This document shows positions 37,280 to 46,236 of a stretch of 64,000 bases of DNA, piece by piece. A program made the position numbers and the translations under genes. Every line of letters starts with the position of its first letter. Within the stretch, counting starts at the first letter, position 1. The stretch is from Diplonema papillatum. Taxonomy: Eukaryota > Euglenozoa > Diplonemea > Diplonemida > Diplonemidae. The stretch is from NCBI GenBank assembly GCA_030068145.1, contig JAPJBO010000581.1, forward strand, positions 81,561 through 145,560. The letters are read 5' to 3'. A model generated the notes under the pieces. That model had not been told where the DNA came from and did no database searches. It worked only from the letters and a program-made list of their open reading frames with translations.

Positions 37280-38762
37280 GTTTTTTTTTTTTTTTCACTA
37301 AAGGGGAAAATCCCTGAACGTGAGGATTTGCCTCACAATTGAAACTGACGCTAACCCTATGTTTGAGGTGCGCAAAAGACCCCCTGTATTATCCTATGGA
37401 CTCCAGTGCCCCCGCTAACCTCACTTTTGGTGAGGAATTCCAAAACCTGCTTTTGGACTTTTTTTTTTTTCGTGCTCCCCAAAAAAATTCCCCCTGTGCT
37501 GCGCAGGTTATTAGCTTCGTTTCTGCCTCGGTTTCTCGACCAACTTTCTGAGACCGAGAAGCTTTTCTCCAGGGGAGCACCAGAATCTTTAGGGGTCTGC
37601 CCCCCGGTGAACGGTACGGTACAGGTGGAGAAAGTTTACACTTCTCAGTCTGTTTGTCACAATAAACACTGCACATTCCTGAGGCAACAGCCCATTTCAA
37701 ATTCAACCACCACTCGATACTGTGTGCTGGTAAATCATTGCCACGAGTAGATGCAGACCAGAGATCACATGGAACAAGGCACTTGTGTCGACTCGGAGAG
37801 AATCTGTCAAGAAATCCGGGGCTGCTTCTGAGCCTCGACTCTCTTTCTCAGCTTCAGCCCCCAACTTCTACCCGCCAGCCCACCATGCCCAGCAGAGAGT
37901 AGACCGTGATGCAGTCTTTGGCTACACGATACCACCAATCGGAAAAAGGTGAGGAATTCCTCACCCTCTTTTTTCGAGCCTCTTTTTTTTGGAGGAATTC
38001 CTCGCACTTTTTCGTTAGGGGGAGCACTGGCAGACTCGCACAAAAATCGGCCGATTTTCAACAGTGTAAGCTTTGGCTATGCCGCCCATGGAGCGGAATC
38101 AGCTTGACGCACTGGCAAGATGTTGTCGTAAACCCCTTCTGGTCGGCAGACCTTCCAAAAATCAGCCGGCTGATTATCAGCCGATCAGGTTTTCAAGAAT
38201 TTTTTTTTCCGGCTGAAATCAGCCGCTTTTTCCCCTAGCGCGAACACTGGGAGGGGCATTCATGACCAGTACTAGTCGCGAGCTACACCCACACGGGTTC
38301 ACTCCTACGCCCCAGGTACCAGGCCGGAGGAATTCCTCAGGGCCCCCCGGAGGAATTCCTCCGGGGCATTTTTCAGCACCTTTTTTTTTTGAGGAATTCC
38401 TCCGGGGTTTTCCTTAGCGGGAGCACTGGAGTTACCTCACCCAACCGCTGCAGTGCATAACCCCCTGAATCAGCCGCTTTTTTCCCTAGCGCGAACACTG
38501 GGAGGGGCACCACTGGGAACGGATGCTCTCCAGTCCAGTTCTGATTTTTTTGCGTGGAACGCAGCGCCTGACCTTTTGAGCTAGAGTTAGAACGCAAGTA
38601 AAAACGCCACGGTTTAGCGCGATCCTCCAAACACTTCAGGTTTGGTAGAGGAACGTGCCGAAGGGGGATAGGATAGCCTGTTCGTGAGTGGACATGATCG
38701 CCAGGCTCATCTCCTCCCAAGCGACTTGAGCAGCTCAGCCATTTCTAAGATTCTTTCTTTGT
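37280..38762. other. Region of short hAT-type foldback ends and GAGGAATTCCTC palindromes
   Basis: No supportable host exon. Several sequences end in (AGCG)(G/C)(G/A)A(G/A)CACTG, the inverse of a hAT-like CAGTG-TCGCGCT end, at about 38029, 38251, 38431 and 38492. A possible pair is CAGTGCCCCCGCTAACC at 37402 with CGTTAGGGGGAGCACTG ending about 38029; flanks ATGGACTC and GCAGACTC share five of eight bases. The interior and neighbours contain GAGGAATTCCTC (four times) or nested palindromes such as ATCAGCCGGCTGAT. These are probably non-autonomous hAT elements, but pairings are uncertain. Confidence 0.45.
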
Positions 38763-38899
38763 TTGTGCGTGCCGGTTGATCGTTTCCCCACTTGTATTTA
38801 CCCTGTGTAGGAATTCTGATCAACCACCAAAACACGCTGCCTACGTCTTTTTAGCCTGCACAATACATTGAAGGGCAACCCACAAGATTGTTAGTACTA
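38763..38899 (+). repeat. Dispersed 140-bp repeat, copy 1
   Basis: TGTGCGTGCCGGTTGATCG through GGGCAACCCACAAGATTG. A second copy in the same orientation is at 46001-46149. It has internal inverted GGTTGATC...GATCAACC. It lies in what would be the third intron of the CK1 gene. Confidence 0.8.
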
Positions 38900-38955
38900 A
38901 AAAAAGTGCCAGTCTCCCTTCTCATGCGAGAGACAGAAAAGAATGGGTGCGATAC

Positions 38956-40653
38956 CAGGTAGTTGGAAAACTCCTGCGGATAACCTGCGCAAAGCTGTGC
39001 GATGGACGTCTGCATTTTCTTCTCAGCGATGCGGTCGTACTGTGTTGGGAAAAGTGTTGGTTCGACAAATTCGGCAGTAATGGGAGGAACAGTCTTCTTC
39101 TGTTGTTGAGGTGGCAATTGGAAGAATAAGTCTGAAAACGGGGTTTTGCTTAGAGGCTTTTCGTGTTTTTCTGCAGATGCTTTGAGCTATCTTTTGTGTC
39201 TATGCGCTCCAGTTCCGGAGGAAGCACTGCCTCTCATGCATGGTCGATGCTAGCATCAAGTCTTCTTCGAGGAAGATGTCGTCTAGGAAAAGGATGCAAA
39301 ATAGAAAATAGAAAGTTGTAAAAAGGGGAGTGTACGGCTCCCAAAGTGGGGAATGAAACCTTGAGGGACTAGCCCCCTGTGTTTTTTTTTTCACCGCGGT
39401 GTTGTGTGCACCTCGTTCTTCGTCTCATGTTTCGCTCTTGAACGCAGACCAATCCAAAGTCAGAGATCATCAGTGGGTCCTTTGGATGGGGATTTTCAGT
39501 CCTGTTCCGGTGTGAGCACAACTTGGTCATGTGATAAGATGCCAAAAACCCCCCCTCCCCTTTGCACTAATAAAACATTTTTTGACGTCATCCCATACTG
39601 TATGCCGGCCCCGAAACACTACGAGGGGGTTTGGCATCGTCTCATGTGTTTGGGAGAGGGAACGAAGACGTTTGCCGAGAGTTAAAGCCCAGATACCTTC
39701 TGTTTCTTCGTGTGCGCTTTGAGACCCTGCCACGGGAGCTGCCCCCTCAGGAAGTACATAACGATGTACCCAACGGCCTCAAGGTCGTCTCTTCTCGACT
39801 GTTCAATGCCGTTGTGGGTGTTGATCGACGCGTATCTTGCGGTTCCTGTGTGTTGAAAACGACGTGACGGATAGTAGAAGGAATCGCATATCGCTGCATA
39901 TTTGACTAGAAGGCGGGGCATTACGCCGAGAGAGTATCCGCTTGACCTGTTCTCGCAGCGTTAACAAAGCAGGGTACTGGGCAGGAGACACTTTTTTAGG
40001 CGGGTGGTCAAAAAAGGGAGCTCGCGATTTTCCCCTTCGTCTAGCGTTTCCACTGCTTGTGGCATTGACAGACACCCTTCCCCCTCCCCTCAACCAATGA
40101 AAACGAGAGTTTTGCACAAACCGGTGAGGTTCTTGCCGTCCTTGTACGGGATGTGCTGGTGAGTCTTCGGGTCGCGGTACTTCTTGGCGAGGCCGAAGTC
40201 GATCATGTAGACGACGTGCGCCTTCTTCTGGAGGCCCATCAAGAAGTTGTCGGGCTTGATGTCTCGGTGCAGGAAGTGCCGGTTGTGGAGGAACTCGACG
40301 CGGGCGATCATCTGGTCCGCGAGCATGAGCACGGTTTTGGTGGTGAGCGTCCGGCCGCAGTAGTTGAAGCAGTCTTCCAGCGACGGGCCGAGGAGGTCGA
40401 CGACCATCACGTTGTAGTCCCCTTCTGTACCGTACCAGCGCACCTGGGGGATGCCGGTTACCACCGAGCCTTGGTGCAGGAGCTTGTACAGCCTGCTCTC
40501 ATAGAGAAGCTGCGGATGCCGCGTTTTCACGGGTTCCAGCTTCACTGCGACCGGCTCGAGCGTCTGGATGTTCGTCCCTTGGTAGATCTCCCCGAACGAC
40601 CCGCCGCCGATGCGCCGGCCTATCCTGTACTTGTTGCCGACGCGGAGATCCAT
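38956..40653 (-). CDS. Casein kinase 1 (CK1) family Ser/Thr kinase, three exons seen, 3' end missing
   Basis: Exons are 40122-40653 (ATG at 40653), 39697-39845 and 38956-39039. Introns are 276 and 657 bp with donors CACCG|GTTTGT and CAGAAG|GTATCT, acceptors CACACAG and CAACACAG, and all phases agree. The protein begins [20 protein letters not shown], has [27 protein letters not shown], then across the junction [39 protein letters not shown], and [20 protein letters not shown]. All are diagnostic CK1 signatures of the delta/epsilon/alpha type. A third donor (ACCTG|GTATCG) follows at 38955. The last part of the kinase domain (CRxLxFxxxPDYxYL) was not found, so it lies beyond transposons or is lost. 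Confidence 0.9.
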
Positions 40654-40875
40654 CGTTCACGAATTGCCTCTCCTTTTTTTATCCGCGCGTTTTGTGTTTT
40701 TATTTTCTCTTTTTCGAAGGTGTTCTTCTTTTCTGAGGGTTCTTCTTTTCGCGAGTTCGAGTTTCCTGTGGGTGCTGGGGTTGTCGAGGTGGCAGCGTCC
40801 TCTCGGACTCAACGCAGATAATAACTCTTGCTTGCACATAATGAGAGAGCCGGCATCGCTGGCCGCTGAGCGAGG
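40654..40875. promoter_or_regulatory. 222-bp head-to-head intergenic region
   Basis: It lies between the CK1 start codon (leftward) and the ATG of the plus-strand gene at 40876. It is T-rich next to CK1 and should hold both promoters if the plus-strand gene is real. No TATA element or other motif is evident. Confidence 0.35.
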
Positions 40876-42148
40876 ATGAGCAAGGCTACTGCCAAACATT
40901 CTCTCGCAAAGCCCACCGCCATGACTTACCCCGTCACCGAATTACCATCAGTGCCGGAGCAGCAGCACTCGATAGCCTCAGCCACAAAGGCTGCTTCACG
41001 AGAAAAGGGCATGTTAATCCATGCGGTTCACGCACTCGAAAGATCCCAGTGCTTCAACAGGTAGGCGATGCCTCCTCCCCCTTGCAAGATGGAGCGATGC
41101 CTCCTCCCCCTTGCAAGATAGAGCGATGCCTCGACGATCGCAATAATGTGCTTGGAGCGGCGGCTACCTGAGCGTGCGTTATGTATGGGTCCAAGACACA
41201 GCTACGTGTCCGAATGTGTCGATGTGCAGAATTGCTGTCCGGCACTCCAATCCTGGTCGCCGGACGTTTTTGGCCGCGTCACTGAGAAAAGGACTTGAGC
41301 AAGCAGGTCTTCGTGTGTGTCAGAGCGAGTGGTGTGACGAGTACTGTCAGAAGCTAGAGGCTGGTCCTTCGGCTTGGCCCGGGTGGTCAACAAGTGTCCC
41401 GAGATTCTGTGTCTGACGCCCTGACCGGATTTCGGGTCACGAGATTCACATGTTTGTATCTTGCAGGAACGCTTGCCCAACGGCAACAATGTGGCGAAGG
41501 GAAACATCGTTCAACGTGCAATGGAAACAAGTCAAGAAAAGCAACCAGTGAGAACGGACAACCCACGGACTACGACGCGTCTCGGAACTGCGTGTGTGGT
41601 TCTCGGAAATGGCTTTGTGCGCAAGTCGAAGTTGGTCGGTATGAGCACGCCCCCTTTCAGCGTCGGGCAGCAGAGGGAGGCTTGCGGCAACCCGCCGAGG
41701 GCTCGCAGAGAGCGAGGCTGCCCGCTTGAAAGCGTGTGTAAATCGCATGAAAGTCGGCCTGCCCGCGGTGCCGAAGCGATGCTCTGCGAGGGCCGAGGAT
41801 TTGCGAGAGTGTGCAGCTGCTCCTCTTCGTTCGCGGCAGACTGAACGGCGCGGGCAGTCAGCTTGGCCCCCGAGAATGCACAGTGTAGGGAACCCTACGA
41901 GGGGAGTCCCTACAGCTGAAAGTCCCCAGGCACAGGCACATTCTATCCTCTCAGGCGGCGTTGAAGCAGGAAACGCCAGACAGCAGGGCAGAAGCCTTTG
42001 CTTGACGGTCGTTGCGCCCCCAACGCGACGGGGCGCCTTCCATGGGGTTGGTTCGCGACACGGTAATCCGCGCGCGAAGTCCCGGCGACTCCTCGTGCAA
42101 CGACTGCCGCAAGGGTTTGGTTGCGGGGAGGGAATCGTAGTTTCTTAG
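40876..42148 (+). CDS. Putative small spliced gene, function unknown
   Basis: Exon 1 (40876-41060) runs from ATG (MSKATAKHSLAKPTAMTYPV) to a donor CAACAG|GTAGGC. A strong acceptor (TATCTTGCAG) starts exon 2 at 41467 (RNACPTATMWRRETSFNVQW), with a donor at CAACCA|GTGAGA (about 41548). An acceptor near 41672 (TCGGGCAG) restores phase into a helical, Arg-rich frame (LAESEAARLKACVNRMKVGL, ARAEDLRECAAAPLRSRQTE) open to the stop at 42148. The intron holds a 30-bp tandem duplication (GATGCCTCCTCCCCCTTGCA) at 41067-41126. Phases fit but the protein has no recognised domain, so this model is tentative. Confidence 0.35.
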
Positions 42149-42404
42149 TGTTTAGACAGAACGCTGCCTCTCATGGGGGTGTCCAAACGTGCGCGATGAG
42201 GTACGGTCTGGTCTGATGCGGCGCGTCTGCGTCGCCATGCGATCGGGACTAATGTGAGCGATAATAATGGCCACTTGGACCAGCTGGATCGCTGCCAGTC
42301 AGATCTCTCCGAATCTTCTGGATACGTCTTCTTCATGCATGAAGATGTGTGCAGGGCACGCGTTGGCCCGCTTGCGTCAGGGAACCGCGCTGTGCAGCGC
42401 ACGC

Positions 42405-42645
42405 GGCTCACGAGGGTTCTATCCTGCGGAGCAGTGCAGCTTCTTCGGCCAGCTGTCTGGCTGCCTCCCGGTTCCAAAACCCCGTAAGAACTCGCCCGGT
42501 CCCACGAGTTGTACCGCAGCGCCACGTCCTCCCCCGCCTCGTGGAGCAGTCGCGGTCGGCCATGAGAACGAAGAAGTCCCCCGTCGGATCGAGGCCGAAG
42601 GAGGCGGCCTCGTGGTTGAACACGTCCGCATACGGCAGCAAAACC
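42405..42645 (-). pseudogene. Partial duplicate of the SET gene, internally deleted
   Basis: The minus strand carries LLPYADVFNHEAASFGLDPT and a degraded GEDVALRYN-like stretch, fused directly to EAARQLAEEAALLRRIEPS, the C-terminus of the neighbouring SET gene, with the intervening 500 bp deleted and frameshifts added. It abuts the stop codon of the real gene at 42646, so it is a tandem, truncated duplication. Confidence 0.8.
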
Positions 42646-43968
42646 TCACGAGGGTTCTATCCTGCGGAGCAGGGCAGCTTCTTCGGCCAGCTGCCTGGCT
42701 GCCTCCCAGGCCTCCCCGGAACCCGTGGGGTCCGGCTGCGCATCGTCGGCAAGCACGAGGATCTCCTTGGCGAGGGCGGCATGCGCCCGCCGCGCGATGT
42801 TGAGCGACCGGCGCAGGATGTCGACGTCGGCCTCCCGCAAGGCCGCGGCCAGCACCCTCCGCGGGTTCGACGGGTCCGCGGCCCGCGGCTCCTTCCGAAA
42901 CGTGCGCAGCGCGCTGCGGCAGAACGTCGCGACGTGCAGCCAGCAGTTCCACTCGTTCTCAAGGCTGACACGCGTGTTTGCCTCCGCGAAGCCGCGCCCG
43001 TCGGCGTCGGACACGAACCGGATCCGCAGCGCGCGCAGCGTGTGCCGAGTCGGTCCGTTCGCCGTCACGCAGAACTCGGACGTCTCCCCCCGGTCCCTCT
43101 GCGCTTGGAGCCGGAACGCATCGATATCCGAGAGGCTCGCGGTCCCGTGCAGCGCGTCGTGCGTGTCCGGGACCTTCGGGAGGTAGATGGGAAACGTGCC
43201 CTTCGCCGCGAGATCCGGCTCCAAAAACCCGTAATAACTCGCCTGGTCCCAGCCGGCCGACGAGTTGTACCGCAGCGCAATGTCCTCCCCCTCCTCGTAG
43301 TCGCGGTCGGCCGTGAAAACGAAGAAGTTCCCCGTCGGGTCGAGGCCGAAGGAGGCGCAGCCGTCGGCCTCGTGATTGAACATGTCCGCGTACGGCAGCA
43401 AAACGAGCCTCCCAGACTCCAGGCTGAACCCTCTGGTCTCAACGGCGCTGTGCGCCCAGCAGAAGTCGTCGTAGGTCAGGCTCGGCTCCGCTGCTCTCAC
43501 CTTCGCGAAGGACTCGCGCGCCTTCTTCTGCAGCTGCGCCGCCATCTTTCTCCGTACCTCCGGATCCAGCTCCGCGATGTCGCTGGGGTCCCAGACCGCG
43601 ATGCAGTTGAAGGTTTCCGGCAGCAGCCGGATCCAGTCGACCCACTTGCTGCCGGCGCCCTTCTGCTTCTCTTTGAGGAGCCGGAGGCAGATCGCGAGGG
43701 AGTCGGGCAGGTCGACTTCGTCGTCTTCGTCGTCTTCGTCGTCGTCGTCGGGGCTTGCCTCAAAAAACAAAGCCCGGGGCACCTTCAGAAACGCGGCGCC
43801 CTTTGCCACCGGCTCGGCGGCCACCATCCCGTGGCCCTTCGAGTCGCCCGCCCACGAGATACGCACCTTCCGCTCAAACCCGTCAGCGGCGTCGACCATC
43901 TCCTCGAGCGCGCACGCCGCCGCCGCGTCCCGGCGGATGTCGTCGCGCGTGGCCATCTTCTTGGCCAT
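42646..43968 (-). CDS. SET-domain lysine methyltransferase (SETD3/SETD6/Rubisco-LSMT type)
   Basis: 440 residues in one exon from the ATG at 43968. It has a GHGMVAAEPVAKGAAFLKVP start to the SET domain, an acidic insert (SPDDDDEDDEDDEVD), the split SET core with LLPYADMFNHEAD (the D-x-x-NH cofactor motif) and DYEEGEDIALRYN with NSSAGWDQASYYGFLEPD (Tyr-Gly-Phe catalytic segment), and a helical C-terminal substrate-binding region. Length and order match SET proteins that methylate non-histone substrates such as Rubisco, actin or ribosomal proteins. The substrate cannot be told from sequence. GC-rich codons give a long but spurious antisense frame (42349-44184). No intron is needed. Confidence 0.85.
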   Translation of the reverse strand: MAKKMATRDDIRRDAAAACALEEMVDAADGFERKVRISWAGDSKGHGMVAAEPVAKGAAFLKVPRALFFEASPDDDDEDDEDDEVDLPDSLAICLRLLKEKQKGAGSKWVDWIRLLPETFNCIAVWDPSDIAELDPEVRRKMAAQLQKKARESFAKVRAAEPSLTYDDFCWAHSAVETRGFSLESGRLVLLPYADMFNHEADGCASFGLDPTGNFFVFTADRDYEEGEDIALRYNSSAGWDQASYYGFLEPDLAAKGTFPIYLPKVPDTHDALHGTASLSDIDAFRLQAQRDRGETSEFCVTANGPTRHTLRALRIRFVSDADGRGFAEANTRVSLENEWNCWLHVATFCRSALRTFRKEPRAADPSNPRRVLAAALREADVDILRRSLNIARRAHAALAKEILVLADDAQPDPTGSGEAWEAARQLAEEAALLRRIEPS

Positions 43969-45200
43969 TTTTTTTCTCTCGGACTACTCCTGCGCCAGCA
44001 GTCCGTGGTGCTCTCAACCCCTCGGCCAACAGTTGGTGGGTATAGTGCGTTGCTCAGGTCAGTCGAAGGCCTGACAATCACACTAATGCAACAAATTATA
44101 CAGCTGGTGGCGGTGGGTGGGGGGGGGTTGCTTCCCTCTTTGTTGGGTACGTCGCCGTTTCCCCCTGCATTGGTATCTACGTAGAGTACACCGAGAGTCC
44201 TACTACTCCACTGCCACTCCACTGCTAGTACTACAAAGCGATGCAGGGGGGTCTGTGTGGTTGCGATGCGACCGTTAGATGCACTAGATGCGCAGGATGT
44301 GGTATACTGGATCCACGAGGTCCTAGCATAGCACGGGCCGCGCTCCTTGATGTGGTGGAGTTCAGCCTCTCAAACCGGAGTTAAAGAGGGTGTGTCCGAC
44401 ACGCACCCGAAGAGCGGTGTGCTGCATATAAATCGAACTTTAAGTGCGTGGGCCCCTCCGAAGAAAGGCTCATCACACTGGGTCCAGACTACTTAGCCCG
44501 GGTCTCTGGGTCGTGTCCCCCTCCTTCTCTTGGTCGCCTGGTCTTGGATCTGGCTGGTTCGTCCGGGCTGGTTGCTTCGCATTTCCTCTTCGTTTTGCAT
44601 CATCTCGTCTTCACTCCCAGCTGTGCGGGCTTCTTCCGTTTGTGCCACCTGCAACGCGGGCCGCTTCCCGAAGAGCGGGTGTGCTGCATGTAAGTCGAAC
44701 TTTGAGCACGCGGGCCCCTAGCGGGGTGTGCTGCAGCCAAAACGCGTCGACGTGCACGCCCGAAAAGTGGCGTGACACCTGCTTTCTAACACAGCTCTAG
44801 TTTCGCTCAAGCAGCCGCGCTGGATTCTGGACAATGAATCCACTTTTACGCCGCTCACCGCGCGGGGGTCTGCACTAGCCCGAGCCACACTGTGGCAACA
44901 CCTGGCCACTTGGAAGATACACTACGCGTATTGAATGGAAAGGCATCTGACACTGAGCGAGGCGCCCTTTCTTCAACAGGAACAGAAAGAACAAGAAGGG
45001 ACACGAAGGCGATACAACCATACTCCCGGAGGGCAACACTGAGTGTCGTTGGCCACACAATCCCCGAATGTCAACTGGGCATGCGTTCGCAAGGCCCTCC
45101 GAGGTACGACGAAAAAAGGTGACAGGATCTACGCGGACTCTAAAAGGTTTTTAACTCCTACTTCTTCGGAACAATCCTCGGGGGAAGATTCCGCTCTATT

Positions 45201-45237
<37 letters not shown>

Positions 45238-46000
45238 CCTCAAGGTAGCGTGGGGCGAGTGTTGTGTGCTAGACAAAACTCTTTGCGCGGGGGCTTCTTC
45301 GCCCTCGTGATCAGCAGCGGCGAAGGCACTGGCACGCTACAAAAACGGGATCGTGAGGGAAAGGTCAAGAAGCTGTAGAAAGTACTCGGGGGTGGCACCT
45401 GTACGCATTTCGAAGGACGGTTTTTTGAATAGTTGGCCCCAGTCTGAGTGACAGGTGGCGGCTCGTGGCTGAGCCGCGGCCTCTCCAGGCCCTTAGCCGA
45501 CTCTCCTTTCGTTTTTCTGAGTCCCCAGTGCCGTGGGGCAGGCGCCGGTTGCAGTGTGCAACTGGTGCGGGTTCAGGTCAGGTAGGGGGAGAAATGGCTA
45601 CCTTCTGATCTGTTCTTGTTGAGCACTCGCACCCCGCACCTAAACCCAGGGTTACCTGAGTTTTAGAGGGAACGTTCCTTGAGACGCAGGTTTTGTCGCA
45701 TTTCCTTTGTTTGCCTTTCGCTACTGGCGGTCTCGAGTACTTCCTACAAAAGGCAGGCATATTCTAAAAGAGGGGGGAGAGGGAAAAAAAAAACAGGTGG
45801 AGGGAAAAGAGTTTTACAGGTTGGGGATGGGGTGGGCGTTAATTGGCCACGAATTTTGCTGGTGTGGGAACTGCTTGCCGGTCTCGTGTCCGCAACTAGA
45901 CTGACAAGTGTCAGGGAACCCTTCCCGTGTGTGTGCCGTGAAAGGGGTCCGTCTGCTGCTCTTTCGCTTTATTCGAAAAAAGACAGACGCTTCGTTTTGG
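43969..46000. other. Intergenic region upstream of the SET gene
   Basis: No supportable gene. It contains a roughly 52-bp direct repeat (CGAAGAGCGG(G)TGTGCTGCAT...GGGCCCCT) at 44403-44455 and 44664-44718, with a third partial at about 44722, and a (CT)n tract at 45209-45234. The first repeat includes GCATATAAATCG, which could serve as a TATA box. Confidence 0.5.
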
Positions 46001-46149
46001 TTGTGCGTACCGGTTGATCGGTTTCCCACTTGTATTTGCCCTGCGTAACTTTCAGGTAAGGAACTCTGATCAACCACCAAACACGCTGCCTACGTCTTTT
46101 TAGCCTACACGATACATTGAAGGGCAACCCGCAAGATTGCTGGTGCTAA
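46001..46149 (+). repeat. Dispersed 140-bp repeat, copy 2
   Basis: Colinear with 38763-38899, with a 12-bp longer centre (AACTTTCAGGTAAGG). It lies just beyond the stop codon (46237) of the long minus-strand gene, so it could fall in that gene's 3' flank. Confidence 0.8.
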
Positions 46150-46236
46150 AATGTGCTGCGGCTTAGCCAGAACGCGGTCAAAACGATGCGTGTTTACTAA
46201 TTGAGGAACCGGTAACAGGGGGTTTCATTTGCGGGG

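Noticed and set aside
38600..38690. Minus-strand LKCLEDRAKPWRFYLRS as the missing CK1 exon
   Set aside because: Only vaguely like the expected LxFxDRPDYxYLRR, with no matching splice sites in phase.
42349..44184. 611-residue plus-strand ORF
   Set aside because: It is antisense to the SET-domain gene, is Arg/Pro/Ala-rich from GC-rich codons read backwards, and has no motif.
45209..45234. (CT)n tract as a core promoter
   Set aside because: A simple microsatellite with no adjacent supported gene start.
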